Of a stretch of DNA of 64,000 nt, positions 28,608 to 37,278 are shown piece after piece. Position numbers and translations under genes: made by a program. Below the pieces are notes generated by a model. It saw nothing but the letters and a program-made list of their open reading frames with translations, was not told the origin of the DNA and searched no databases. Source of the stretch: Diaminobutyricimonas aerilata (GTDB lineage Bacteria > Actinomycetota > Actinomycetes > Actinomycetales > Microbacteriaceae); assembly GCF_002797715.1 (NCBI RefSeq), contig NZ_PGFF01000001.1:2131304-2195303 (forward strand), given 5' to 3'. The first letter of the stretch is position 1. Every line of letters begins with the position of its first letter.

Positions 28608-29342
28608 CTACGGGGCGACGCGACCGTTCTTCTCGAAGGCGGCGTGCGTGAGGGGCATCAGATCGGCCCAGAACGTCTCCATCTGCTCCGCGACGAGCTC
28701 GATCTCGCGCTGCGGGAAGGACGGGAAGTGCGAGTCCTCCCGCTTGGTGCGCAGGGAGAGGAAGTTCATGAGCGAGCGGGCGTTGACGGTGACGTACATC
28801 GACGAGTAGATCGACAGCGGCAGCACGGTACGGGCGACCTCGCGCGCGATGCCGGCTTCGAGCATCCGCTGATACGACTCGTAGGCGTGCGTGGCGACGG
28901 CCTTGCCCTCCTCCACGGCGAGCGCGGTCTGCTCGGGGGTGCCGTCGAGGAACTCGTACGCGCCGGCCTTGCCGACCTGCACGAGCTTGCGCTCGGGGCC
29001 GGGCACGTAGAACACCGGCTGCAGCTCGCGGTAGCGGCCCGACTCCTCGTTGTACGACGCGATGCGGTGGCGCATGAACTCGCGGAAGACGAAGATCGGA
29101 GCCTGCACGTAGAAGGTCATCGAGTTGTGCTCGAACGGCGACCCGTGACGGTCGCGCATGAGGTAGTTGATGAGACCGCGGTCGCGATCGGATGCCTCGA
29201 CGCCGGTCTGCGCCGCATCCAGGGTCTTCTCGCCCTGCGTCGACACCCGCGCGGCGAACAGCACATCGGAGTCGTGGGCGCTCGACCGCACGAGCTCCAC
29301 GGTCATGTCGGAACGGAACTGGATCTCGCGGGGCTCAGGCAC
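28608..29342 (-). CDS. thyX: FAD-dependent thymidylate synthase ThyX
   Basis: ThyX makes dTMP from dUMP using methylene-tetrahydrofolate, FAD and NADPH. The family signature RHRxxSxNExSxR is present as RHRIASYNEESGR. Other conserved parts are FRSDMTVELV at the start and the C-terminal catalytic arginine region SLMNFLSLRTKRE. The start is uncertain. The GTG at 29342 gives 244 aa, a normal length, and has a G-rich stretch upstream. GTGs at 29348/29351 and an ATG at 29372 are in frame without a better ribosome binding site. It is divergent from the OsmC gene. Confidence 0.93.
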   Translation of the reverse strand: MPEPREIQFRSDMTVELVRSSAHDSDVLFAARVSTQGEKTLDAAQTGVEASDRDRGLINYLMRDRHGSPFEHNSMTFYVQAPIFVFREFMRHRIASYNEESGRYRELQPVFYVPGPERKLVQVGKAGAYEFLDGTPEQTALAVEEGKAVATHAYESYQRMLEAGIAREVARTVLPLSIYSSMYVTVNARSLMNFLSLRTKREDSHFPSFPQREIELVAEQMETFWADLMPLTHAAFEKNGRVAP

Positions 29343-29494
29343 GGCCACCACCCTAGCGACGGCCGCCGGCATCGCGGGTGCGACAAGCGGGCGCCCCGCA
29401 CGCTCGCCGAGGGAGTGCCGGGTGACCGTGGATTCCCCCTGCCGACCGTCAGACTCGGGCGCTAGGTTGGGCAGCGGCGAGAAGGAGGCCGACG

Positions 29495-29920
29495 ATGGCA
29501 GTCACAAGCGAAGCAACCACCCTCTGGTTCGGAGACCTGAAGAGCGGGAAGGGGACGACCTCCCTCGACTCCTCGGACGCCGCCGAGTTCGAGGTCACCT
29601 GGGCCGCCCGGTCCGAAGGGGTCGCGGGCAAGACGAACCCCGAGGAGCTCATCGGCGCCGCGCACTCCGCGTGCTATTCGATGGCGTTCTCGAACGCGCT
29701 GGCGGAAGCGGGGACCCCGCCGGAGAGCCTGCAGGTCACCGCCGCGGTCACGTTCGTGCCGGGTGAGGGGATCACCGGCAGCCACCTGCTCGTGAGCGCG
29801 AAGATCCCCGGCATCAGCGAGGAGGACTTCGCCCGCCTCGCCGAAGAGGCGAAGGCGAACTGCCCCGTCTCGCAGGCCCTCGCCGGCATCGACATCACCC
29901 TCGAAGCCAGCCTGGCCTAG
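29495..29920 (+). CDS. OsmC/Ohr-family peroxiredoxin
   Basis: A 141-aa thiol peroxidase of the OsmC group, reducing organic hydroperoxides. The two redox cysteines are Cys60 (GAAHSACYSMAFS) and Cys123 (ANCPVSQAL), at the expected spacing. Of the two subgroups it looks closer to OsmC than to Ohr (SGKGTTSLDSS ... ELIGAAHSAC). AAGGAGG precedes the ATG. Its TAG shares a base with the start of the epimerase gene (TAGTG), so the two are co-translated. Confidence 0.93.
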   Translation: MAVTSEATTLWFGDLKSGKGTTSLDSSDAAEFEVTWAARSEGVAGKTNPEELIGAAHSACYSMAFSNALAEAGTPPESLQVTAAVTFVPGEGITGSHLLVSAKIPGISEEDFARLAEEAKANCPVSQALAGIDITLEASLA

Positions 29921-30846
29921 TGACCTCCGCGCACGCGCCCGGGAGCGAGGGGCGCCTGCGCGTCCTGGTCTCCGGCGCCTCCGGCCTCATCGGCACCGAA
30001 CTCGTGCGTCAGCTCCGCGGGGAGGGGCACGAGGTGGTCCGTCTCGTACGCCGCGCGCCGCGCAGCGTCGACGAGGTGACCTGGGCTCCCGAGTCGCGCA
30101 CGATCGACGCGACGGCGCTCGACGGCGTGGACGCGGTCGTCAACCTGTCCGGCGCCTCGCTCGCGCGCCTGCCGTGGACGGCGAAGTACCGTCGGGAGCT
30201 GCTCGCGTCGCGTGTGCAGGCCACGACGACCCTCGCCGAGGCGATGAGCACGGCGGCCACTCCCCCGCGCGTGTTCGTCAGCGGCTCCGCCGTGGGCTTC
30301 TACGGCGACCGCAGCGACGAGAGCCTCACCGAGCAGTCGGCGAAGGGCGACGGCTTCCTCGCCGACCTCGTCGAGCGGTGGGAGGCGGCGGCGCACCGGG
30401 CCCCGGAGGGCACTCGCGTCGTGACGGCTCGCACGGGCATCGTGATCGGCAAGGGCGGCGTGTTGAGCCCGATCGTTCCGCTGACCACCGTCGGGCTCGG
30501 CTCCCGCTTCGGTTCGGGCCGCCAGCACTGGCCGTGGATCAGCCTCCACGACGAGGCGGCCGCGCTGCGCCACCTGCTCACCGCATCCGCCCTCGAAGGA
30601 CCGGTGAACCTCGTCGGTCCCACCCCCGCCACGAGCGGACGGATCACCGAGTACGTGGCGCGTCGCCTGCACCGCTGGCACGCGTTCGTCGTGCCCGGCC
30701 CGCTCATCCGCTTCGCCCTGCGCGACGCCGGTCGGGAGCTGCTGCTCGCGGATCAGGAGGTCGTGCCCGAACGGCTGCTCGCCGACGGCTTCCGATTCCG
30801 TCACGAGCGGGTGGAGGACGCGCTCGACGACTTCGTCGGTCGGTGA
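29920..30846 (+). CDS. TIGR01777-family NAD-dependent epimerase (SulA/YfcH-like)
   Basis: A 308-aa extended short-chain dehydrogenase. The nucleotide-binding motif GASGLIG lies near residue 20. The family signature WTAKYRRELLASRV is at about 85-98, and the Ser/Tyr region is VSGSAVGFYGDRSDE. A C-terminal DUF1731-type segment (PLIRFALRDAGRELLLADQEVVPERLLADGFRF) is complete. The substrate is unknown for this family. The GTG start overlaps the OsmC stop by one base. Confidence 0.9.
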   Translation: MTSAHAPGSEGRLRVLVSGASGLIGTELVRQLRGEGHEVVRLVRRAPRSVDEVTWAPESRTIDATALDGVDAVVNLSGASLARLPWTAKYRRELLASRVQATTTLAEAMSTAATPPRVFVSGSAVGFYGDRSDESLTEQSAKGDGFLADLVERWEAAAHRAPEGTRVVTARTGIVIGKGGVLSPIVPLTTVGLGSRFGSGRQHWPWISLHDEAAALRHLLTASALEGPVNLVGPTPATSGRITEYVARRLHRWHAFVVPGPLIRFALRDAGRELLLADQEVVPERLLADGFRFRHERVEDALDDFVGR

Positions 30847-30863
30847 CCGCGGAACGGTCACCG
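30841..30863. terminator. Bidirectional terminator hairpin
   Basis: A perfect 8-bp stem CGGTGACC/GGTCACCG with a 7-nt loop spans 30841-30863 and includes the epimerase stop codon. It sits in the 25-nt gap between the convergent epimerase and TPR-like genes. Confidence 0.6.
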
Positions 30864-30871
30864 GGCGCAGG

Positions 30872-31309
30872 TCAGCGCGCGCGGCTCACGCGGATGGCGC
30901 GACGCGTCGCCCAGCGGGCGCGCCGGCGATCGCCGGAGGCGTCGTAGGCGAGCGCGAGTCGGAACCACGCGGCCCAGTCGTCCGGAGCGGCCTCGACCTC
31001 CGCCTGGTACTTCGGGAACAGCGCGTCGGCGGCCTCGCGGTCCGGCCGCCCGCTCGGTGAGAGCGGCACCTCGTCCTGCGGCACCCGGCCCTCCCGCTCG
31101 AGGCGCGCCGCGAGCCCCTCCGCCCGGAACGCGAAGAGCAGTTCGGCCACGAGCGCCCAGAGCCCGATGACCGGCAGCACGAGCAACGCGGCCCCCATCA
31201 CCTTGGCGATCGGCTGCGGGTCGAGCAGCAGCCGCAGCGCGTACTGCGCCACGAACACGAGGTACAGCAACAGCAGCGCCGCCATGAGCAGCGCCGGGAT
31301 GCGTCTCAT
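30872..31309 (-). CDS. Small membrane protein with TPR-like C-terminus
   Basis: A 145-aa protein with two membrane helices (about residues 7-30 and 38-62). The cytoplasmic tail ends in a single TPR-like helix pair (DALFPKYQAEVEAAPDDWAAWFRLALAYDASGDRRRARWATRRA, in outline). Its ATG overlaps the dapB stop (31306-31309), so it is co-translated with dapB. Function is unknown. The same small gene often follows dapB in Microbacteriaceae, which suggests a conserved but undescribed role. Confidence 0.75.
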   Translation of the reverse strand: MRRIPALLMAALLLLYLVFVAQYALRLLLDPQPIAKVMGAALLVLPVIGLWALVAELLFAFRAEGLAARLEREGRVPQDEVPLSPSGRPDREAADALFPKYQAEVEAAPDDWAAWFRLALAYDASGDRRRARWATRRAIRVSRAR

Positions 31310-32040
31310 CGGGTGCCGAGGTCGATGAGCTGGTCGAGTCCGATGGTGACGCCGGTGCGCTCCACGACGGCGGCGAGGGCGAGCCGGATGCCCGCGGCGT
31401 AGGCGTCCTCGCCGAACGCCTCGTGATCGAGGGTGAGCCGCTCCCCGGTGCCGCCGAAGTACACCGTCTGCCGGGCGCTCACGCCGGCCATGCGCACGCT
31501 GTGCACCGGCACGCTCGAGACCTGCTGGCCCCGGGCCCGCTGGTCGACGTGGGGTGCCTCCACCGGTCCGAGTTCGGCACGCGCCGCGCCGATGAGCTCG
31601 GCGGTGCGCACCGCCGTGCCGGACGGCGAGTCGACCTTGCCGGCGTGGTGCGCTTCGACGATCTCGATGGAGTCGAAGAACCGCGCCGCCGTGGCGGCGA
31701 ACGAGCTCGCGAGTACCGAGCCGATCGAGAAGTTGGGTACGAAGATGATGCCGAGTTCCGGGTCGGCGGTGACGCGGGCCTCGACCTTGGCGATGCGGTC
31801 GCGGGACCAGCCGCTCGTCCCCACGAGCACGCGCATCCGGGAGCTCAGCGCGAAGTCGACGACGGCGGGCGAGACGGCGGGCACGGTGAAGTCGACGAGC
31901 ACGTCCGCGCCGGCGGCCTGCTCGAGGGCGTCGTGGGATCCGATCCGGGAGTGCAGCTCGAACCCGTCGAGCTCCTCGACGATCTCGCAGGTGAGGCGGC
32001 CCATCCGGCCGTGGGCTCCGACGACGGCAACGCTGGTCAC
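31306..32040 (-). CDS. dapB: 4-Hydroxy-tetrahydrodipicolinate reductase
   Basis: DapB reduces the DapA product with NAD(P)H in diaminopimelate/lysine synthesis. Length is 244 aa. The nucleotide-binding motif GAHGRMGR lies at residues 8-15. The substrate-binding signature EAHHAGKVDSPSGTA lies at 129-143, with His131/His132 and Lys135 as the catalytic residues. It is the first of two overlapping genes and is divergent from the GNAT gene. Confidence 0.96.
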   Translation of the reverse strand: MTSVAVVGAHGRMGRLTCEIVEELDGFELHSRIGSHDALEQAAGADVLVDFTVPAVSPAVVDFALSSRMRVLVGTSGWSRDRIAKVEARVTADPELGIIFVPNFSIGSVLASSFAATAARFFDSIEIVEAHHAGKVDSPSGTAVRTAELIGAARAELGPVEAPHVDQRARGQQVSSVPVHSVRMAGVSARQTVYFGGTGERLTLDHEAFGEDAYAAGIRLALAAVVERTGVTIGLDQLIDLGTR

Positions 32041-32073
32041 CCGTCGACCCTACACGCGGCCTACGCTGGCTTC

Positions 32074-32562
32074 ATGGCGACCTGGCGTGAGGCTGCAGTG
32101 ACGGATGATGCGGCCCTGGCGCTGCTGACCGAGTACTTCTCGGCGCGCGCGCAGGAGTTCCCCGCCGACCTGGGCGAGTACCGCACCGTCTTCCCCGATC
32201 CGGCGCAGTTCGTTCCGCCGCGCGGGGTGTTCCTCATCGTCGAGGGTGACGACATCGCCGGGGAGGCGGCGGACATCGGGTGCGGCGGCATCCGGGAGCT
32301 GCCCGTCGACGGCGACGCGCGCCGGTTCGAGGTCAAGCACCTCTGGATCCAGCCGCATGCGCGCAAGCGCGGCCTGGGACGGGCGCTCCTGGCCGAGCTG
32401 GAGCGCCGGGCCCGCGAGTTCGGGGCGACCGAACTCGTGCTCGACACGAACGCGAGCCTCGAGGCCGCCGGCGCGCTCTACCGTTCGAGCGGCTACGCGG
32501 AGGTGCCGCCGTACAACGACAACCCGAACGCGACCCACTGGTTCCGCAAGCCGCTCGACTGA
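32074..32562 (+). CDS. GNAT-family N-acetyltransferase
   Basis: A 162-aa acetyltransferase. The acetyl-CoA binding motif A is visible as KHLWIQPHARKRGLGRALLAELE (Q/RxxGxG/A variant KRGLGRA). Motif B is LDTNASLEAAGALYRSSGY. The ending YNDNPNATHWFRKPL is common to a MarR-associated type of GNAT enzymes. The ATG at 32074 is chosen because the protein then begins directly before strand 1. The substrate is unknown. Confidence 0.88.
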   Translation: MATWREAAVTDDAALALLTEYFSARAQEFPADLGEYRTVFPDPAQFVPPRGVFLIVEGDDIAGEAADIGCGGIRELPVDGDARRFEVKHLWIQPHARKRGLGRALLAELERRAREFGATELVLDTNASLEAAGALYRSSGYAEVPPYNDNPNATHWFRKPLD

Positions 32563-32585
32563 TCCTTCAGGCGGGGCAGATCAGT
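32558..32585. terminator. Possible bidirectional terminator
   Basis: Inverted repeat ACTGATC (32558-32564) / GATCAGT (32579-32585) with a 14-nt loop overlaps both stop codons of the convergent GNAT and phosphatase genes. It is weak but well placed. Confidence 0.4.
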
Positions 32586-33183
32586 AGGGCTGCTCGACCG
32601 ACATCCCCGTGCGGAGCTCGACGGGCAGGTGCCCGAGGTCGTTGAAGGTGATGAGCACGGGCGGCTTGGAGGAGCGCACCCGGATGATCGTCAGGCCGCA
32701 GTTGGCCTGGTTGATGCCCATCCAGCGCCACCGCGCCGCCCCGAAGGTCTCGCGCACGAACCAGCCGATCACGAAGTTGTGCGTGATGAGCAGGTCGTGC
32801 CGGTCCTCCATCGCCGGCGTCATCCACTCGGCGACCGCGTCGGCCATCTGCGCTTCGCCGGCCTCGATCTGCTCCGGGGTGACCGAGCCGAAGAACGACT
32901 CGAACGCGTGCGGCATGTCCGCCGTCGGGCCCGACGGGATGCAGTCCATGAGCAGGGCGGAGGGCTGCGGCTCGATCGAGGGCATCCGCTCGGTCATGAT
33001 GTTCGCCGTCTCCATGGCGCGTTCGAGCGGAGAGGTCCAGGCTCCGGTGAAGGGCACGCCGCTCAACCGGTCGGCGATCGCGTGCGCCTGACGACGGCCG
33101 CGCGGGCTCAGCGGCCCGTCGGGGACGCCGTACTCGGCGTCCTGTTGTTCGCCATGGCGGACGAGGTAGAGGTAGTGGGGCAT
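32581..33183 (-). CDS. Histidine phosphatase superfamily protein
   Basis: A 200-aa protein with the phosphoglycerate-mutase-like RHG motif at residues 9-11 (YLVRHGEQ; phospho-acceptor His10). Arg54-region SPLERAMETA and the second catalytic histidine in LLITHNFVIGWFV complete the active site. Its conserved surroundings (WMGINQANCGLTIIRV) are typical of actinobacterial phosphatases of unknown substrate. It lies 14 nt after the M16 peptidase stop, so the two probably share a transcript. Confidence 0.9.
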   Translation of the reverse strand: MPHYLYLVRHGEQQDAEYGVPDGPLSPRGRRQAHAIADRLSGVPFTGAWTSPLERAMETANIMTERMPSIEPQPSALLMDCIPSGPTADMPHAFESFFGSVTPEQIEAGEAQMADAVAEWMTPAMEDRHDLLITHNFVIGWFVRETFGAARWRWMGINQANCGLTIIRVRSSKPPVLITFNDLGHLPVELRTGMSVEQPY

Positions 33184-33197
33184 GGGTCCGTTCCTGT

Positions 33198-34556
33198 TCA
33201 GGCCGCCGGGCGCGCGTCATCGAGCGCAGCGAACACCGAGTCGTCGACGGCACCGACGGCCGTCGCGGAGAGGGGGCGGGCGCGCAGCTCCCGCGCGAGC
33301 TCGCGCACGTCGTCACGGGTCACGGCGTCGAGTCGGCGCAGACCCTCGTCGAGATCCGTGTACTCGCCGAGGGTGAGTTCGCTGCGGCCGAGTCGCGACA
33401 TGCGGGTGTCTGAGTCCTCGAGCGCGAGCGCCGAGGCCCCGGCGAGCTGGCCCCGCACGCGGCGGAGTTCGTCGGCTGTGATGCCGGAGTCGGCGAGCCG
33501 GTCGAACTCCTGCAGCAGGAGGGACGCGACCCGCGGGGCGTTGGCGGGTGAGCAGCCGGCGTAGAGGCCGAGTACCCCGGCGTCCGAGTAGCTCGGCGCG
33601 AACGAGTAGACGGAGTAGGCGAGGCCGTGCCGCTCGCGCACCTCCTGGAAGAGCCGGCTCGACATGCCCCCGCCGAGCACCGCGTTGAGCACCGTGAGCG
33701 CGGACCGGCGCGGATCCGCCGCCGCGAGACCGGGCACACCGATCAGCAGGTTGGTCTGCTCGAGCGGTCGTTCGATGAGCTCCACGCCGGTGGGGGCGCC
33801 GAACGACACCCTGCCCGGCGCGCGGCGCGGCACGGGAGGAGCAGCGACGCCGAGGTCCCACCCCGCCCGCTCGAGCGCCCGCGAGACGGCGGCGACGAGG
33901 AGGTCGTGGTCGACCGCCCCGGCGACGGTCACGACGAGGTCCTGCGGACGGTAGTTCGCCCGGTAGTGCCCCCAGACCGCATCCCGCGTGGCGGCACGGA
34001 TGGCCGCGGCGTCTCCGCCGATGGGCCGGCCGAGCGGATGGTCGCCGAACACCGCCTGGAAGAACTTCTCGCCGGCGACGTCGGCCGGGTCGTCGTCGGC
34101 CATCGCGAGCTCTTCGAGGATGACGCCGCGTTCGGTCTCGAACGCGTCGGCGTCGATCGTGCTCGAGGTGAACATGTCGGCGAGCACGTCGATCGCCATC
34201 GGCACGTCACGGTCACGCACCTTGGCGTAGTAGCAGGTGTACTCCTTCGCCGTCATGGCGTTGTGCTCTCCGCCCACCTCGTCGAAGGCCACGGCGATGT
34301 CGAGCGCCGACCGGGTCGTCGTGCCCTTGAAGAGCAGGTGTTCGAGGAAGTGCGTCGAGCCGAAGGCGGGGGCGACCTCGTCACGCGAGCCGACGGCGAC
34401 CCAGAAACCGAGCGTCGCACTGCGTGCGGCCGGGACCTGCTCGCTGAGCACCCGCACGCCGCTCGGCAGAACGGAGCGTCTCACGACCGCACCATCGGAC
34501 GCGGTGAAGGAGAGGTCGGCGAGATCGAGCGGAAGGTCGACGGCGCCGGTGATCAC
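33198..34556 (-). CDS. M16-family zinc peptidase
   Basis: A 452-aa insulinase-type protease. The inverted zinc motif HxxEH is HFLEH (His69, Glu72, His73), with the distal Glu in ETERGVILEELAMADDDP. The second, inactive domain carries GGGMSSRLFQEVRERHGLAYSVYS. It is a single M16A+M16C unit, as in processing-protease-like bacterial enzymes. In related actinobacteria this gene directly follows pnp; here pnp is 8.6 kb away. Confidence 0.92.
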   Translation of the reverse strand: MITGAVDLPLDLADLSFTASDGAVVRRSVLPSGVRVLSEQVPAARSATLGFWVAVGSRDEVAPAFGSTHFLEHLLFKGTTTRSALDIAVAFDEVGGEHNAMTAKEYTCYYAKVRDRDVPMAIDVLADMFTSSTIDADAFETERGVILEELAMADDDPADVAGEKFFQAVFGDHPLGRPIGGDAAAIRAATRDAVWGHYRANYRPQDLVVTVAGAVDHDLLVAAVSRALERAGWDLGVAAPPVPRRAPGRVSFGAPTGVELIERPLEQTNLLIGVPGLAAADPRRSALTVLNAVLGGGMSSRLFQEVRERHGLAYSVYSFAPSYSDAGVLGLYAGCSPANAPRVASLLLQEFDRLADSGITADELRRVRGQLAGASALALEDSDTRMSRLGRSELTLGEYTDLDEGLRRLDAVTRDDVRELARELRARPLSATAVGAVDDSVFAALDDARPAA

Positions 34557-34953
34557 CGGTCGAGCCTATGCCATGCGCCCGACCGCTCCGCGGCGTGATG
34601 CACAGCGTCCCGGTGGCATCGTTTGTACCCCGAATGCAGCGGCGTACCCCGAGATCACCGCGATATGTGGCGGAATGACCCCCGTACTGGGGTCGGCGGA
34701 AGTGCGGACAAACAGACGAGTCTGTCTGTCCGCAGTGGTAACCTATGGATCACGACGCTCCGCAAGAACCCGATCGAAACGGAGCGTCGGGCACGGGCAC
34801 CCGAAGCCCGTGTCGACGTCTTCGACGGGTGCACCCGCAGGGTGCACGAAGGACTCGCGGATCCCCCCGTCCGCGATGGACCGGATCCCCCCATCCGGTC
34901 GCTCCACCGGCTGTGAGGACACCTAGCCCGAGCAAGCCCGAAGGAGCCACGCT
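34557..34953. other. 397-nt regulatory intergenic region, M16 peptidase / TetR
   Basis: This is the gap between divergent genes. It holds a direct repeat GTACCCCGA (34625-34633 and 34644-34652), an inverted repeat GACCCC-N6-GGGGTC (34677-34694) and the long palindrome at 34704-34733. From about 34745 to 34953 no gene is convincing: the open frames lack ribosome binding sites and conserved character. AGGAG lies just before the TetR GTG. No clean -10/-35 pair was found. Confidence 0.5.
34704..34733. promoter_or_regulatory. 30-bp palindromic operator, probably for the adjacent TetR
   Basis: The arms are GCGGACA-A-ACAGAC and GTCTGT-C-TGTCCGC around a 2-bp centre (GA). Thirteen of the 14 arm pairs match. 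Length, near-perfect symmetry and position upstream of a TetR gene, in a divergent gap, fit an autoregulatory TetR/AcrR site. It lies 221 nt before the TetR start, so either the leader is long or the site serves an unseen promoter. Confidence 0.7.
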
Positions 34954-35547
34954 GTGTCGGTCGTTTCCCCCCATCTGACTGCACAGCGTGCTCCCGGGCC
35001 GGGGGCCAAGGCCCGCATCCTCGAGACCGTGCTCGACCTCTTCTACGAGGAGGGGATCCGCTCCGTCGGCGTCGACCGCATCATCGCGCGCGCCGCGGTG
35101 ACGAAGGCCACCTTCTACAAGCACTACGGATCCAAGGACAACCTGATCCTGCAGTACATCCGCGCACGCCACGAGGCCATGCGCGACCACCTCGACGGCC
35201 TGATCGCCTCGGCCGACGATCCCGCCGACGCCATCCGCCGCCTCGTGCGCGAGACGGCGGCCGAGATCGGCCGCACCGGGTTCCGCGGCTGCCCGTTCCT
35301 CAACGCCGCCGCGGAGTTCTCCGACCCCCGCCATCCGGTGCGCCAGGTCATCACCGCCCACCGCGACTGGCTGACCGATCGGCTCGCCGACCTCCTCGCG
35401 GAGACCGGACACCGCATGCCGGGCGACGGCGCCGACGATCTGATGCTCGCCCGCGACGGCGCCTTGAGCGGCGGCAACGCCGGCGATCCCGTCGCAGCCT
35501 CGGCCGCTCTCACGCGCGTCGCCGAGCGGGTGCTCGCCGCGCGCTGA
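34954..35547 (+). CDS. TetR/AcrR-family transcriptional regulator
   Basis: A 197-aa regulator with an N-terminal helix-turn-helix at about residues 18-64 (AKARILETVLDLFYEEGIRSVGVDRIIARAAVTKATFYKHYGSKDNL, in outline). The ligand-binding part contains GFRGCPFLNAAAEFSDPRHPVR, a pattern common in TetR proteins controlling oxidoreductases, with one cysteine in the putative pocket. AGGAG stands 8 nt before the GTG start. It is convergent with the aldo/keto reductase gene, which it may regulate along with itself. Confidence 0.9.
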   Translation: MSVVSPHLTAQRAPGPGAKARILETVLDLFYEEGIRSVGVDRIIARAAVTKATFYKHYGSKDNLILQYIRARHEAMRDHLDGLIASADDPADAIRRLVRETAAEIGRTGFRGCPFLNAAAEFSDPRHPVRQVITAHRDWLTDRLADLLAETGHRMPGDGADDLMLARDGALSGGNAGDPVAASAALTRVAERVLAAR

Positions 35548-35578
35548 CGCCGCAGCCCTCGACGCGAGGCGACCGGAC

Positions 35579-36568
35579 TCAGTCGCTCGCGCGGTCCAGT
35601 TCGACGACCTGTTGCCGAGTGAGTCGCAACTGGGCGGCCGCCATCAGCTCGTCGACCTGCTCCGGCTCGGTCGCGCTCGTCACCGGCGCCACCACGAGCG
35701 GCTTCGCGAGCAACCAGGCGATCGCGATCGTCGCGCAGCTCACGCCGTGCGCGGCGGCGATGCGGTCGAGGGCCGCGAGGATGCGCAACCCGCGCTTGTT
35801 CAGATGCGGGGCGATTCCCGCCGCGCGGGCGCTCCCGTCGAGGTCGTTGCGTGAGCGGTACTTGCCGGAGAGGAACCCACTCGCGAGAGCGAACCGGGGC
35901 ATGACGCCGAGTTCCTGCGCCCGCGCGATGTGCGCGAGGCCCTTCTCGTACTCGCCGCGGTGCACGAGGTTGTAGTGGTTCTGCAACGCCACCATGGGGG
36001 CGACACCGAGCATGGCGCACGCGACGCGGGCCTCGATGAGCCGGTTGCCGGTGTGGTTGGAGGCCCCGAAGTAGCGCACGGCGCCACTGCGGATGAGCTG
36101 GTCGACCGCCATGAGCGTCTCTTCGAACGGCACCTGCTCGTCATCGACGTGCAGGTAGAGCAGGTCGATGCGGTCCGTGCGCAGCCGGCCCAGCGACGCG
36201 TGCACCGCATCGACGACAGCCCGCGACGAGAGTCCGGGATGATCGGCGCTCTTGCCGATCTTCGTCGCGATGACGAGGTCGTCGCGACGCCCGCGTCGAC
36301 GCAGCCAGTTGCCGATCATGATCTCGCTGCGACCGCCTGCGTAGGAGTCGGCGGTGTCGATGAAGTTGCCGCCGAGGCCCGTGTAGCGGTCGAGCACCGC
36401 GTCGGTCGCCGTCGCATCCGCTGTCCAGCCGAAGACATTCCCGCCGATCGCGACGGGGTACACCTTGAGGTCGGACTGCCCGAGTCGGCGCAGCACCGGA
36501 GTCTGCAGGGGCGCGGTGGCCGGCAGGGTGGGAACCGGACGTTCAGCGACGATGTCCGTGTCGGTCAT
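35579..36568 (-). CDS. Aldo/keto reductase
   Basis: A 329-aa NADPH-dependent oxidoreductase with the complete AKR tetrad: Asp71 and Tyr76 (FIDTADSYAGGRSE), Lys103 (ATKIGK) and His140 (LLYLHVDD). The usual GxxxxDTAxxY context and C-terminal coenzyme loop are present. GGGAGG precedes the ATG at 36568. It is divergent from the PEBP-like gene across 182 nt and related to the second, altered copy at 37614-38567. The substrate is unknown. Confidence 0.92.
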   Translation of the reverse strand: MTDTDIVAERPVPTLPATAPLQTPVLRRLGQSDLKVYPVAIGGNVFGWTADATATDAVLDRYTGLGGNFIDTADSYAGGRSEIMIGNWLRRRGRRDDLVIATKIGKSADHPGLSSRAVVDAVHASLGRLRTDRIDLLYLHVDDEQVPFEETLMAVDQLIRSGAVRYFGASNHTGNRLIEARVACAMLGVAPMVALQNHYNLVHRGEYEKGLAHIARAQELGVMPRFALASGFLSGKYRSRNDLDGSARAAGIAPHLNKRGLRILAALDRIAAAHGVSCATIAIAWLLAKPLVVAPVTSATEPEQVDELMAAAQLRLTRQQVVELDRASD

Positions 36569-36750
36569 TCCGCCTCCCTTCCACACCGAGACGACGCGCG
36601 GCCGAGACCGTCGGGTGCGCGTGCTCGAAGACTACGACCGACCTGTGACTTTCGCGCGCACGACCCTCCCAATCGTTACCTTTCGTTCATAGACGGCGTA
36701 CCGTGGCGCCCGCCCGCGACGAGGACCGATCCGCCGACGAGAGGACGACC

Positions 36751-37278
36751 GTGGTCAACCACCCCAATTGGCGCCTGCCCGAGGTGCCCGCTTTCGAGCT
36801 GACCAGCCCCGACTTCCGCGACGGCGGCATCCTGCCGATCTGGGCTCGCGCCGCCGACGCCGGCGGGGAGGACCGCTCCCCCACCCTGCACTGGACCGGA
36901 GCGCCACGGGAGACGCGGAGCTACGCACTGACGGTGTACGACCCCGACGCGCCCACCGGGAGCGGTTTCTGGCACTGGGCCGTGTACGACCTGCCCGCCG
37001 AGGTGGAGTCGCTCCCCGCGGGAGCGGGCGACCCGCAGAACGGGCGACTCCCCGCCGGGGCGGTCACCCTTCCGAACGAATACCGCCAGCCCCGGTTCAC
37101 CGGTGCCGCCCCGCCCGCCGGACACGGCGAGCACCGTTACGTGTTCACCGTGAGCGCGCTCGACGTGCCGCACCTCGACGTGCCGGCCGACGCGACCCCC
37201 GCGGTGCTGGGCTTCCTCATGCGCGAGCACGTCCTCGCGCGCGCTCAGCTCACCGGCGTGCAGGAGACGCCTTCCTGA
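36751..37278 (+). CDS. YbhB/YbcL-family PEBP-like protein
   Basis: A 175-aa phosphatidylethanolamine-binding-protein fold. Conserved segments are SPTLHWTGAPRETRSYALTVYDPDAP, GFWHWAVYDLP and HRYVFTVSALD, including the DPDAP and WHW motifs of the anion-binding pocket. There is no signal peptide, so it is cytoplasmic. The GTG at 36751 has AGAGG 6 nt upstream; an in-frame GTG at 36703 would add a weakly conserved 16-residue lead. It overlaps the next membrane-protein gene by one base (TGATG). The cellular role of bacterial members is not established. Confidence 0.9.
   Translation: MVNHPNWRLPEVPAFELTSPDFRDGGILPIWARAADAGGEDRSPTLHWTGAPRETRSYALTVYDPDAPTGSGFWHWAVYDLPAEVESLPAGAGDPQNGRLPAGAVTLPNEYRQPRFTGAAPPAGHGEHRYVFTVSALDVPHLDVPADATPAVLGFLMREHVLARAQLTGVQETPS

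Noticed and set aside
34704-34733. Transcription terminator
   Set aside because: It lies between divergent genes, where no transcript should end; an operator is more likely.
34745-34978. Small leader gene upstream of TetR
   Set aside because: Short open frame with Arg/Pro-rich translation, no ribosome binding site and overlap with the TetR start.
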